Shown here one piece after another: positions 1 through 9,800 of a stretch of DNA of 64,000 nucleotides (position 1 is its first letter; each line of letters starts with the position of its first letter). The position numbers were made by a program, and so were the translations under genes. The notes beneath the pieces were generated by a model. That model made no database searches. It saw only the letters and a list, made by a program, of their open reading frames with translations, and had not been told where the DNA came from. Location of the stretch: NCBI GenBank assembly GCA_034669505.1, contig JAXDNJ010000020.1, positions 35,275-99,274 of the forward strand, in the 5' to 3' direction. Source of the stretch: JAFASC01 sp034669505 (GTDB lineage: Bacteria; Pseudomonadota; Alphaproteobacteria; Rhizobiales; Beijerinckiaceae).

Positions 1-1
1 T

Positions 2-670
2 GCCGGTATTCCGCGCGAGGCGGAGGCAATCGTACTTGACCGCGACCTGCGCCTCGTCGCGCTCACATGCGCCCGTTACCACGCCGCTCTGATCACCACG
101 ACGCTATCCCTGGAGCGGCTCGAAGACGCGAAAGCCCGCGGGCTCCCCGTCACCGCCGCGACGTCGATCAACCATCTGACGCTGAACGAAAGCGATATCG
201 GCGATTACCGCACGTTTCTGAAACTCGCGCCGCCCTTACGCAGCGAGGAGGAGCGCGTCACGCTTGTCGAGGCGCTCGCCTCAGGTCTCATCGACGCCAT
301 CGTCTCCGACCACAATCCGCAGGACGTCGAGACGAAGCGGCTGCCGTTCGCCGAAGCCGAATACGGCGCAGTCGGTCTCGAGACCATGCTCTCCGCCGGC
401 CTGCGCCTCGTCCATTCCGGCGACATTTCGCTGCCGAAGCTCGTGCGCGCCATGTCGACGCGTCCGGCCGAAATCCTGCGCCTGCCGCAGGGCCGGCTCA
501 CGCGCGGCGCGCCCGCCGATCTCATCCGCTTCGATCCCGACGAGCCCTTCGTCCTCGATCCCGCGACTTTGCGCTCGCGCTGCAAGAACACGCCCTTTGA
601 TGCGGCGCGCCTGCAGGGCCGCGTCAAACTCACGCTGGTCGCCGGCGAGATCGTGCACGAGGAGATGTGA
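2..670 (+). CDS. pyrC: Dihydroorotase-like protein, C-terminal part (5' end outside window)
   Basis: Class I dihydroorotase/amidohydrolase fold, pyrimidine biosynthesis. The frame is open from base 2 to the TGA at 668-670, so the N-terminal metal motif is not visible. The C-terminal part shows the family segment SDHNPQDVETKRLPFAEAEYG and an end typical of the family (RGAPADLIRFDPDEPFV). In active class I enzymes the metal ligands include a His in an H-x-S-T context, a TPHH motif and DHAPH. Here these read ALITTT, SINH and DHNPQ: the Asp is kept, but the first His position looks like Leu. This suggests either a divergent active enzyme or a PyrX-type non-catalytic partner of aspartate transcarbamoylase. 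The stop overlaps the plsY start (TGATG), indicating translational coupling. A pyrB gene would be expected just upstream, outside the window. Confidence 0.85.
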   Translation, partial: AGIPREAEAIVLDRDLRLVALTCARYHAALITTTLSLERLEDAKARGLPVTAATSINHLTLNESDIGDYRTFLKLAPPLRSEEERVTLVEALASGLIDAIVSDHNPQDVETKRLPFAEAEYGAVGLETMLSAGLRLVHSGDISLPKLVRAMSTRPAEILRLPQGRLTRGAPADLIRFDPDEPFVLDPATLRSRCKNTPFDAARLQGRVKLTLVAGEIVHEEM

Positions 671-1269
671 TGTCTGCCACGCAGTTTTTCCTGATCCTGC
701 TGGCGCTGATCGGGGGATACGCACTTGGCTCGATTCCATTCGGCCTCGTGCTGACGCGGCTTGCCGGGACGACTGACATTAGAGCGATCGGTTCCGGCAA
801 TATCGGCGCAACCAATGTTTTGCGCACGGGGCGCAAGGACCTTGCTGCGGCGACACTCATTTTGGATGCGCTGAAGGGCACAGTTGCGGTGCTTATCGCG
901 TGGCGTTTCGGACTTTATCCCGCGATGGCGGCCGGGCTCGGGGCGCTGCTCGGCCATATGTTTCCGGTGTGGCTCGGCTTTCGCGGCGGTAAGGCCGTAG
1001 CGACATTCTTGGGCTGCATGCTTGGGCTGTATTGGCCAGCAGCGCTTGTCTTTGCGATCGTCTGGATTGCCGTCGCGCTGATCACGCGCTACTCGTCAGC
1101 AGCGGGAATAACCGGCACGATCGCTAGCGTGATCGTGCTTGCATTGTTGCATTCGCTCGATCTCGCAGCAATCGCGTTTGTCATGACGCTTCTAATCTTA
1201 TGGAAGCACCGCGAAAACATCGCGCGCCTCCGCGCCGGCACGGAGGCGCGGATTGGCAGAAACGTGTAG
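670..1269 (+). CDS. plsY: Glycerol-3-phosphate acyltransferase PlsY
   Basis: Inner-membrane acyltransferase that moves the acyl group from acyl-phosphate to glycerol-3-phosphate, the first step of phospholipid synthesis. It has 199 residues, the normal size. All three PlsY motifs are present: SGNIGATNVLR near residue 38, GHMFPVWLGFRGGKAVAT near 95-112, and KHRENIARLRAGTE near the C-terminus. Hydrophobic segments between them match the usual multi-pass topology. The ATG at 670 overlaps the stop of the preceding dihydroorotase gene; a GTG one codon earlier is an alternative. The pyrC-plsY order is common in Rhizobiales. Confidence 0.96.
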   Translation: MSATQFFLILLALIGGYALGSIPFGLVLTRLAGTTDIRAIGSGNIGATNVLRTGRKDLAAATLILDALKGTVAVLIAWRFGLYPAMAAGLGALLGHMFPVWLGFRGGKAVATFLGCMLGLYWPAALVFAIVWIAVALITRYSSAAGITGTIASVIVLALLHSLDLAAIAFVMTLLILWKHRENIARLRAGTEARIGRNV

Positions 1270-1275
1270 AGGCGG

Positions 1276-1800
1276 TTACCGGCTCCGCATCAGGCTCACT
1301 GACACATCCCTGATGTCGCCGCCGCTCGGACGAATTGTCACCGATTGCCTGTTGCCGCTGGTCGAGATCGACAGGCCCGCCGAGAAACCCGGTCCGCTGA
1401 CCGCGACTTGGATGTCTCCGCCGCTCATGCGGCCGGAGACATTGCCGGAGACCTGACGTGTGAGCTCGCTCCAGGTGCCGGATATCGCGCCGCCTTGGTT
1501 CGCGATGTCGCTTGCCACCTGGATATTGTAGCTATCGCTGGCACAGCGCAGATCTTGATGCAGGCGCGCGCCGCCCGCGGTCACGCCGTAGTTTACCCTG
1601 CAACGGATTCGCTCGCTGCCGTTTGTTGTCGAGATCGTACCCGCCCCGGCCCACGATCCGGCAAATTGGCCGAAACCTGCATCGGCGCGTTGCGCGAGCG
1701 TCGGAGGCGCGAGAGCAATGAGGGCCATCGACGCCGCGCCCGCAAAAATGACGCGGCCCGCAAATGTCTTCGGTCTTTTATGCAAATGGTTCGATCCCAC
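1276..1800 (-). CDS. Secreted hypothetical protein
   Basis: 174 residues of unknown function. A Sec-type signal peptide is clear: basic N-terminus, hydrophobic AGAASMALIALAPP, and a likely cleavage after TLA. The mature part is rich in Gly, Ser and Thr, begins with FAGSWAGAGTIS, and carries two cysteines that could pair. It alternates short polar and hydrophobic stretches, as in a small beta-barrel or lipocalin-like fold. The start codon is GTG, chosen because a strong GGAGG lies five bases upstream (RNA sense). It converges on plsY with a gap of six bases. Confidence 0.75.
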   Translation of the reverse strand: MGSNHLHKRPKTFAGRVIFAGAASMALIALAPPTLAQRADAGFGQFAGSWAGAGTISTTNGSERIRCRVNYGVTAGGARLHQDLRCASDSYNIQVASDIANQGGAISGTWSELTRQVSGNVSGRMSGGDIQVAVSGPGFSAGLSISTSGNRQSVTIRPSGGDIRDVSVSLMRSR

Positions 1801-1969
1801 GATTTCCTCCGATCATGCAGTGGTACCGCCGCTGCATTGCAAGCGCTTTTCTCATGTAGGCGAGCGCGCTCAAAAGCAAAGGTTCCAAAGCGGAGCAATA
1901 CGCTAGCTTTGCCATGCTTGCCTGTGCGGAATCGCACGTCAGGAGCAGGGCTCGTCGCTGTGCCTGACG

Positions 1970-2689
1970 TTACTCCGCCGCGATATTCACGGCACTGGAT
2001 TCGGCCGGGCCGATATTGACGCTGATCTCACCGAGCCTGTCGATGCCGCCGGTGATGCGATCGCCTGGCACAACGGGGCCGACGCCTTCGGGCGTGCCGG
2101 TCATGACGAGATCGCCCGGCATGATCTTCATCGAGCGCGATAGGAACGCGATAATGTCGGGGATCGGCCAAATCATCAGCGCCAAGTCTGAGTCCTGCTT
2201 CACCTTGCCGTTGACGGCGAGCCAGATACGACCTTTGTCGACCCGTCCGACCGTGGACACCTTGTGGATCGGCGCGACCGGCGCCGATTGATCAAAGGCT
2301 TTGCCCCAGTCCCACGGGCGGCCCATGTCCTTGGCCTGGCCCTGCAGATCGCGGCGGGTCAGATCGATGCCGCAGCAATAGCCCCAGACGTAATCGAAGG
2401 CGCGCTCCGGCGGGATGTTGGCGCCTTCGCGTCCGATCGCCAGCACGAGCTCCATCTCGTAGTGCAGGTTCTTCGTCTCGGGCGGGTAGGGGATCGTCGC
2501 GCCGCTCTCGACCACCGCGTCCGCCGGCTTGGTGAAGAAGAACGGCGGCTCTTTATCGGGGTCCTTGCCCATCTCGCGCGCATGCGCCGCGTAGTTACGG
2601 CCGACGCAGAAGATGCGCCGGACCGGAAAACGCGCGGACTCGCCGGCGACGGCGACGCTCGGCGTGGTGATCGGAAAGACGAAGGACAT
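1970..2689 (-). CDS. Fumarylacetoacetate hydrolase family protein
   Basis: 239-residue single-domain FAH-family protein, the group that includes fumarylpyruvate hydrolase, acylpyruvase and oxaloacetate decarboxylase. Family signatures are visible: FCVGRNYAAHAREMGKD near residue 25, the metal-binding EMELVLAIG segment, YCCGIDLTRRDLQ, and MTGTPEGVGPVVPGD near the C-terminus. The ATG at 2689 begins MSFVFPITTP, where the homologous region starts; a longer upstream extension of 58 codons has no family resemblance. Cytoplasmic hydrolysis of a diketo acid from aromatic or amino-acid catabolism is likely. The exact substrate cannot be read from the sequence. Confidence 0.88.
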   Translation of the reverse strand: MSFVFPITTPSVAVAGESARFPVRRIFCVGRNYAAHAREMGKDPDKEPPFFFTKPADAVVESGATIPYPPETKNLHYEMELVLAIGREGANIPPERAFDYVWGYCCGIDLTRRDLQGQAKDMGRPWDWGKAFDQSAPVAPIHKVSTVGRVDKGRIWLAVNGKVKQDSDLALMIWPIPDIIAFLSRSMKIMPGDLVMTGTPEGVGPVVPGDRITGGIDRLGEISVNIGPAESSAVNIAAE

Positions 2690-2759
2690 GAGCGCCTCGC
2701 GGTGCGTGAGGCGACAATAACTAGGTGAAGGCGCGCGGCTTGGGAAGCGCGCGGCGCCC

Positions 2760-3614
2760 TCAGGCCGGCTGCATTCGCGTCGGCTGGCGCCGGCGAACCT
2801 TGCCTTTGGCGTTTCGGCGGATGAGGGCGATGAGAATCGCCAGAATGCCGGCGCCAAGGGCATACCAGACCGGACGCCCCATCGTGATGTCGAGATCGGC
2901 TTCGAGAACGAGCCGCGGATCGACGCCGGTCAGGACTGCAAACCATCCGGCCTCGATCAACGCCGTTGCAAGCGCGACGCCGACCGCCACGCCCGCCACG
3001 GCGAGCGGATTGTTGGCGTCCCCGTAGCGCTTCAGGACTCGTAACGAGATCAAGAGGACGGCCACGGACGCAATGATGGTCGCGTCGCTAACGTCGATCT
3101 TTGCCTGCAGAAACGAGTGCACGACGGCGAGCGGCGTCACGATGAACATGATTTTGTGCAGCTTCGTCCAGCGCTGGGCGCCGAGCCGCTTGATCGAGGC
3201 ATCGGTCGAGGTCGAGGCGAGGATGCAGAGCCCGATAAAAGCAGTGAAGCCGATCAGGAGGTAGAAGCGCAGCGCGATCTCCGCCGCGACATGAATCAGG
3301 TCGAAATGCTGATCGACGATGAAGAGCGACAGATGCAGCGTGGCATAAGCGAATGTCGTCAACCCGAGATAACGCCGGATGCCGATGAGCTTCGGCCAGC
3401 GCCCGAGCACGCGGAGCGGAGTCACCGCGAGCGTCGCGACCAGGAAACGGATCGTCCATGTTCCGGTGAAATGGATCGCTTCGTTGATCGGCCGCGAGCC
3501 GAGATCATGCGTCAGAGTTCGTTCAAGCAACCACAGCGCCGGCAGCACAGCCGCGACGAGCGCCGCGACGCGCAGCCACGAGAATGCGCCGGTTCTGTCG
3601 CGCCACAGGTTCAT
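2760..3614 (-). CDS. msrQ: MsrQ-like heme-binding membrane protein (ferric reductase-like)
   Basis: 284-residue multi-spanning inner-membrane protein of the MsrQ/YedZ family. MsrQ passes electrons to the periplasmic methionine sulfoxide reductase MsrP. His94 (ATLHLSLF), His153 (TKLHKIMF) and His166 (AVVHSFLQ) sit where the family binds b-type heme. The protein is longer than E. coli MsrQ (about 211 residues) because of an additional C-terminal membrane segment and a basic tail (RRNAKGKVRRRQ). Oddity: no msrP lies beside it, although the pair is normally one operon. The neighbours are an FAH enzyme and the RND operon. Confidence 0.88.
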   Translation of the reverse strand: MNLWRDRTGAFSWLRVAALVAAVLPALWLLERTLTHDLGSRPINEAIHFTGTWTIRFLVATLAVTPLRVLGRWPKLIGIRRYLGLTTFAYATLHLSLFIVDQHFDLIHVAAEIALRFYLLIGFTAFIGLCILASTSTDASIKRLGAQRWTKLHKIMFIVTPLAVVHSFLQAKIDVSDATIIASVAVLLISLRVLKRYGDANNPLAVAGVAVGVALATALIEAGWFAVLTGVDPRLVLEADLDITMGRPVWYALGAGILAILIALIRRNAKGKVRRRQPTRMQPA

Positions 3615-3670
3615 CAGCCAAGAGCCTCTTCGAGCGAATACGTGTGCTAATATAGGCGAAACCGGCGGAG

Positions 3671-3693
3671 AAAAATCTCACAACGCTGTGAGA
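3671..3693 (-). terminator. Intrinsic terminator of the RND operon
   Basis: On the minus strand, 15 bases after the mdtC-like stop, there is a perfect 7-bp stem (TCTCACA/TGTGAGA) with a 4-base loop, followed directly by TTTTT. This is a textbook Rho-independent terminator in the right orientation and place. Confidence 0.8.
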
Positions 3694-3708
3694 GCGCGTG
3701 AAGCATTC

Positions 3709-6700
3709 CTAGGCCGGCGTCGGCACGCGAGAGGGCAGGAGCTCGCGGACGCGCCGGCGGCGATTGTGCAGCTTGTCGAGCAAGAGATAGATCACCGGCG
3801 TCGTGTAAAGCGTCAGGACCTGCGAGACGATCAGGCCCCCGGCAATGGTGATGCCGAGCGGGCGCCGCAGGTCCGAGCCCGGGCCCGAGGCGATGATCAG
3901 CGGCATCGCGCCGAAAAACGCGGCGAGCGTCGTCATCAGGATCGGCCGGAACCGTTCGAGACAGGCTTCGCGGATCGCATCGAGGGGCGCGGCGCCACGC
4001 CTGCGCTCGGCGTCGAGAGCGAAGTCGACCAGCATGATGCCGTTCTTCTTGACGATGCCGATCAGGAGAATGATGCCGATAAAGGCGATGATCGACAATT
4101 CCGTGTGCGTCCATTGCAGCGCGAGCAGCGCGCCGAGACCGGCCGACGGCAGCGTGGAGATGATCGTCAGCGGATGCGCGAGACTTTCGTAGAGAACGCC
4201 GAGCACGATGTAGACGGCGACAAGCGCGCCGAGGATCAGCAGCGGCTGCGCGCCCGCGCTCGCCTGAAATGCACGCGCGTCACCGGCAAAGTCCGCCTGC
4301 AACCCATCAGGCAGATGCATGCCGGCCATCACGTTGGTGATCGCTTGCGTCGCGTCGGCCAGCATCACGTCGGGCGCCAGATTGTAGGTGATCGTGATCG
4401 AGGGAAATTGCCCCTGGTGATTGATGACGAGCGCGGCGGTACGCGTCTCGACCTTGCTCACGGCCGACAGCGGCACCTGCGTGCCTGTGTTGCTCGGGAT
4501 ATAAACTTGGTCGAGATCGCGCGGCGATTTCTGTAGCTTCGGATCGATTTCGATAACGATGCGGTATTGGTTGCGCGGCGAGTAGATTGTCGCGATCTGC
4601 CGCTGCGCGAAGGCGTCGTTCAGCGTATCGTCGATCGTCTGCACCTGCACCCCCAGGCGAGACGCGGCGGAGCGATCGACGACGACGTTGGCCTCAAGCC
4701 CGTTCGACTCGCGGTCGGTCGAGACGTCGCGCAGGCCGGGAATTTGCCGAATTTTTTCGAGTATCGGCGGCACATTGCGCGTGAGCTCGTCGAAATCCTG
4801 ATCCCAGAGCGTGAACTGGTACTGCGCTTTCGCTTGCCGGCCGCCGATGCGGAGGTCTGCCGTTGGTACGAGGAAAGTGCTGATCCCGGCGACGTGTCCG
4901 AGCTTTTGCCGTAGCCGATCGACGACGCGCGTGATCGGCAGATAATCGCGCTGCTCCAGCGGCTTCACGCTGATAAAGAGCCGCCCCTGATTGACCGACG
5001 CATTGAAGCCGGATGCGCCGACCGACGAGCCGACACTTGCCACCGCGGCATCGGCGCGCACGATCTCGGCGGCGCGCTGCTGCAACTTCGCCATCGCCGG
5101 ATAGGAAATGTCGCTAGCCGCTTCCGTCATGCCGAAGATGAATCCGGTATCGTCCTGCGGGAAGAAACCCTTCGGCGTTTTGATGAAAAGCACGACCGTC
5201 GCCGCGACCGTCGCAAGCGCCACGATCAGCGTGAAACCACGACGCCGCAGCACCACGTCGAGGCTCGCCGCATAGGCAGCGATCACACGGGTGAGAATGC
5301 CTTCGACGATGCGGTCGAAGCGGGTCACCCGCGTATCGTGCTTGACGAAATGCGCGCAGATCATCGGCGTGATCGTCAGCGAGACAAAGGTGGAGACGAC
5401 GATCGCGAAAGCGAGCGTCACCGAAAATTCGCGGAACAGGCGGCCGACAAGCCCGCCCATGAACAGGAGCGGCGTGAAGGCGGCGATCAGCGACAGCGAA
5501 ATCGAGAAGACGGTGAAGCCGATCTGCCGCGATCCGGCGCGCGCCGCCTGCATAGGCGTCATGCCGGCTTCCATGTTGCGGACGACGTTCTCGATCATGA
5601 CGATCGCGTCATCGACGACGAAGCCGACGGAGATGACGAGCGCCATCAGCGAGATGTTGTCGATGGAAAAGCCGACGCACCACATCGCCGCGGCGGTTCC
5701 CGCGAGCGAGAGCGGCACGGTGACGCCGGCCGCAAGCGTCGGCGGCGTGCGGCGCAGGAAGATATAGACGACCAGCATCACCAAGAGCACGGTGACGCCG
5801 AGCGTGAGCTGCAATTCGGCGACGCTGGCGCGGATCGTCTTGGTGCGATCGGTGAGTATTTCGATGTTGATCCCGGCCGGAATCCAGCGCTTCAATTCCG
5901 GCAGAAGCGCCAAGATGTGATCGACGGTGTCGATCACATTCGCTCCTGCCTGCTTGGTGATGACGAGCAGGACGGACGGCTTGCCGTTGAAGGTCGCCGA
6001 GGAACGCGTGTTGCGCACGCCGCGCTGGATGTCCGCCACCGAGGAGAGCAGCACGCTCGCTCCGTTCGAGTTGCGGATGACCAGATTGGCGAAATCCTCC
6101 GGTTTGGTCAGCTGGCCGTTGGCGCCGAGCGTATGAGCGCGATCGTCGCTGTCGATCAGCCCGAGCGGCGCGAGCGAGTTTGCGTTGGCGACGGTGTTGC
6201 GGATGTCCTCGAGGCTGACGCCCATTGCCGCGAGGCGCTGCGGATCGGCGCGGATGCGCATTGCCGGCTGGTCGGCGCCGTTGACGCTGACTTCAGCGAC
6301 GCCTTCGACCTGCGACAGGCGCTGCGCGAGCACGGTGTCCGCCGCGTCATAGATTGCGCTGGCGCCGACCGTGTCGGAGGTGAGCGCAAGGATGATGATC
6401 GGCGCGGCCGCGGGATTGGTCTTGCGGAAGGTCGGCAGCGTCGGCAGATCCGAGGGGAGATCGGTTGCCGCGGCGTTGAGCGCCGCCTGTACGTCGCGTG
6501 CGGCACCGTCCGCATTGCGCGAGAGATCGAACTGAATGGTGATCATCGACGAGCCGAGCGAGCTCACCGAGGTGATCTCGGTCACGCCGGCGATCTCGCC
6601 GAGCCGGCGTTCGAGCGGCGCCGCGACGCTCTTTGCCATCGTTGCCGGGTCGGCGCCGGGACGCGAGGCGCTGACGCGGATGGTTGGAATGTCGACGGAG

Positions 6701-6813
6701 GGAAGGCTCGCGACCGGCAGGAGCCGGTAGGCGACGATGCCAACGAGCAGGATGCCGATCGAGATGAGAATCGTGCCGACCGGGCGGCGGATGAAGACGT
6801 CGGAAAAATTCAT
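3709..6813 (-). CDS. RND efflux pump inner-membrane subunit, MdtC-like
   Basis: 1034-residue resistance-nodulation-division transporter of the AcrB/MdtBC type. It starts with the family N-terminus MNFSDVFIRRPVGTIL and has the normal two-times-six membrane helices with large periplasmic porter loops. The proton-relay Asp pair in TM4 is present (GFVVDDAIVMIENVV). The C-terminal half repeats the signature GIVKKNGIMLVDFALDAER. It is the last gene of an adaptor-RND-RND operon and overlaps the preceding pump gene by 4 bases (ATGA). By analogy with MdtABC the two RND proteins may form a heterotrimer exporting amphipathic compounds through an outer-membrane channel. No TolC-like gene is in the window. 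Confidence 0.93.
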   Translation of the reverse strand: MNFSDVFIRRPVGTILISIGILLVGIVAYRLLPVASLPSVDIPTIRVSASRPGADPATMAKSVAAPLERRLGEIAGVTEITSVSSLGSSMITIQFDLSRNADGAARDVQAALNAAATDLPSDLPTLPTFRKTNPAAAPIIILALTSDTVGASAIYDAADTVLAQRLSQVEGVAEVSVNGADQPAMRIRADPQRLAAMGVSLEDIRNTVANANSLAPLGLIDSDDRAHTLGANGQLTKPEDFANLVIRNSNGASVLLSSVADIQRGVRNTRSSATFNGKPSVLLVITKQAGANVIDTVDHILALLPELKRWIPAGINIEILTDRTKTIRASVAELQLTLGVTVLLVMLVVYIFLRRTPPTLAAGVTVPLSLAGTAAAMWCVGFSIDNISLMALVISVGFVVDDAIVMIENVVRNMEAGMTPMQAARAGSRQIGFTVFSISLSLIAAFTPLLFMGGLVGRLFREFSVTLAFAIVVSTFVSLTITPMICAHFVKHDTRVTRFDRIVEGILTRVIAAYAASLDVVLRRRGFTLIVALATVAATVVLFIKTPKGFFPQDDTGFIFGMTEAASDISYPAMAKLQQRAAEIVRADAAVASVGSSVGASGFNASVNQGRLFISVKPLEQRDYLPITRVVDRLRQKLGHVAGISTFLVPTADLRIGGRQAKAQYQFTLWDQDFDELTRNVPPILEKIRQIPGLRDVSTDRESNGLEANVVVDRSAASRLGVQVQTIDDTLNDAFAQRQIATIYSPRNQYRIVIEIDPKLQKSPRDLDQVYIPSNTGTQVPLSAVSKVETRTAALVINHQGQFPSITITYNLAPDVMLADATQAITNVMAGMHLPDGLQADFAGDARAFQASAGAQPLLILGALVAVYIVLGVLYESLAHPLTIISTLPSAGLGALLALQWTHTELSIIAFIGIILLIGIVKKNGIMLVDFALDAERRRGAAPLDAIREACLERFRPILMTTLAAFFGAMPLIIASGPGSDLRRPLGITIAGGLIVSQVLTLYTTPVIYLLLDKLHNRRRRVRELLPSRVPTPA

Positions 6814-9800
6814 TCCGCCGCCTCGCGCGTAATTGGTCGCTCGTCTTCCTCCGCGGTTTCCCGCCGGCGCGGGCCAGAAACGCGGTTCCTGATCCGCTCC
6901 AGCACGAGGTAGATGACCGGCGTTGTATAAAGCGTGACGAGCTGGCTCAGCAAAAGGCCGCCGATGATCGTGACCCCGAGCGGGATGCGCAGCTCCGATC
7001 CCGTGCCATGACCGAGCGCCAGAGGCAGCGCGCCGAACAAGGCGGCGAGCGTCGTCATCATGATCGGGCGGAAGCGCAGGAGCGAGGCTTCGAGAATCGC
7101 TTCGGCCGGCGGCAGACCGCGCGTTCGCTCCGCGTCAAGCGCGAAGTCGATCATCATGATCGCGTTCTTCTTGACGATACCCATGAGCAGAACGATGCCG
7201 ATGAGCGCGATCAGCGACAAATCCATGCGGAAGAACATCAGCGCCAGCAACGCGCCGACACCCGCCGAGGGCAGGGTGGACAGAATTGTGATCGGGTGAA
7301 CCGCGCTTTCGTAAAGCACGCCGAGAACGATGTAGATCGTGACGACCGCAGCAAGGATCAGCCACGGCTCCCCCTTCAGCGAACGCGCAAATTCGGCGGC
7401 ATCGCCGGAATAACTGCCGGTGATCGAGCCGGGCATGTCGATTGAGCGCTCGGCTTGCGAAACAGCGGCAACTGCATCGCTGAGCGAAGCGCCGTCGGCG
7501 AGATCGAAGCTGATCGTCACCGCCGGGAATTGCTCCTGGTGTCCGATCGATAGCGGCGCGGTCGTATTGTCGAAATGCGTGAAGGTCGCGAGCGGCACCT
7601 GCGTGCCGTAAATCGAGCCGACATAAAGCTGCGATAATGCAGCTGTGTTTTGCTGATATTTCGGCGATGCTTCGAGAATGACGCGATATTGGTTCGCCTG
7701 CGCGTAAATGGTCGAGACCTGGCGCTGGCCGAACGCATCGTAAAGCGCGTCGTTGATGGCCTGCATCGTCACGCCGAGCGTGCCCGCCTTCTGGCGATCG
7801 ACGGCAAGCTGCAGGCGCAGTCCGCCTTCTTCGGCTTCCGACGCGACATTGCCGAGAACAGAAGCGTGACGAAGCTCGTCCGCAAGACGGTCGGCCCAGT
7901 TCGTGACCTCGTCCTGGTCCGTGCCCGTCAGGGTGTATTGGTATTGAGCGCGGCTGGCGCGCGTCGTGATCTGGATATCCTGCACGCTCTGGAACGTTGC
8001 GCCGATCTGCGGAACGTCGGCGGCATCGGCCTGCAGACGCTTCAGAACTGCCTGCGCATCGGCGCGCCGCGAATCTCTAGGCTTCAGCGTGATTGCGATC
8101 CGTCCCGCGTTCGGGGTCGCATTGAGCGCGCCGACACCAACAACCGAGATGACGCTTGCGACATCGGGATCGCGTCGAACGCGTTCGGCCAAGATGTTCT
8201 GGAGCCGGCTCATCTCGGTAAAAGAGACCGTCGGCTCGGCAGAAGTCGTGGCGACCAGCAGCCCCGTATCCTGCGGCGGCAGGAAGCCCTTCGGAATAAC
8301 CACGTACAGGTAGAGGGTCGCAGCGAGCGTGCCGAACGTGACGAGCAGCATCAAAGCCTGATGCGCGAGAACCCATTCGAGGCTCGCGCGGTAGCGGTCG
8401 ACCACATAATCGAGCGCACGCCCTGCACCGGAAAAGCGCGTGGCCCGCCGCGTGTCGCCGCGGCGCAAGAGCCGCGCGCACATCATCGGCGAGAGCGTCA
8501 GCGAAACGATCGCCGAAGTGACGACCGCGATCGTCAGCGTCAGCGCGAATTCGCGGAACATGCGCCCGACAATGCCGGTCATGAACAGGAGCGGGATGAA
8601 GACCGCGATCAACGAGAATGTCAGCGAGATCACGGTGAAGCCAATCTCGCGTGCGCCTTCGAGTGCCGCGGTAAATGGGTCTTCGCCGTCCTCGATGTGG
8701 CGATGGATGTTCTCGATCATCACGATCGCGTCGTCGACGACGAAACCGGTGCCGATCGTCAACGCCATCAGCGACAGATTGTCGAGGCTGAAGCCGCAGA
8801 AATACATGATGCCGAACGTGGCGATGAGCGACAGCGGCAGCGCGACGCCGGCGATGACGGTCGCCTGCCATGTGCGCAGGAAGAGCAGCACCACAAGCAC
8901 GACCAGTGCTACCGAGACGATCAGCGTGAACTGCACGTCGCGGATCGAGGCGCGGATCGTCTGCGTGCGGTCGTGCACGATCGTCAGCTTGATGCCGGCG
9001 GGGAACGTCTTTTGGAGTTTGTTCAGCTCCGTGGTCACGCGTCCGACCGTCTCGACCACGTTGGCGCCGGGCTGGCGCTGGATATCAACGATCACCGCCG
9101 GCTTGCCGTTGAACCAGCCGCCGATCTTGTCGTTCTCGAGCCCGTCGAGAACATCCGCGACGGCGCCGATCGTCACCGGCCCGCCGTTGCGATAGGCGAT
9201 CACGACATCGCGATAGGCGGTCGCCGCGGTGATCTGGTCATTGGCGGACAGCGTGTACGATTGCTGCGCGCCGTCGAGAGCGCCCTTCGGCCCTGCAACG
9301 TTGGCGGTCGCGATGGCGCTGCGCAGATCCTCAAGGCCGAGGCCGTACGCGTGGAGCCGCACGAAATCGGCCTGGATGCGCACCGCAGGCCGCACGCCGC
9401 CTTCGACCGAGACATGGCCAACGCCCGAAACCTGACTGAGCTTTTGCGCGAGTTGCGTGTCGACGAGGTCGGAGAGCTGGCGCGTCGAATAGCTGTCGGA
9501 CGTGAGCGCGATCGCCAGAATCGGCGCATCCGCCGGGTTCACCTTCGAATAAACCGGGGGGTAGGGCAGGTTGCGCGGCAGCGTCGAAGCGGCGGCGTTG
9601 ATCGCGGCCTGCACGTCCTGCGCGGCGGCGTCGATGTCGCGCGACAGCTCGAATTGCAGCGTGATCTGGCTCAAGCCGTAGGCGCTCGAGGAGGTCATCG
9701 TCGTTAGCGAAGGAATTTGACCGAGCTGGCGCTCGAGCGGAGCGGTCACCAGCGCGGCGAGCGTGTCGGGATTGGCGCCCGGCAGCTGCGTCGTCACCTG

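Noticed and set aside
5338..6912. 524-codon open frame opposite the MdtC-like gene
   Set aside because: Antisense shadow; no start signal and no recognisable domain.
7650..9707. 685-codon open frame on the plus strand opposite the MdtB-like gene
   Set aside because: Shadow of the RND gene; composition is low-complexity Arg/Asp/Glu with no family resemblance.
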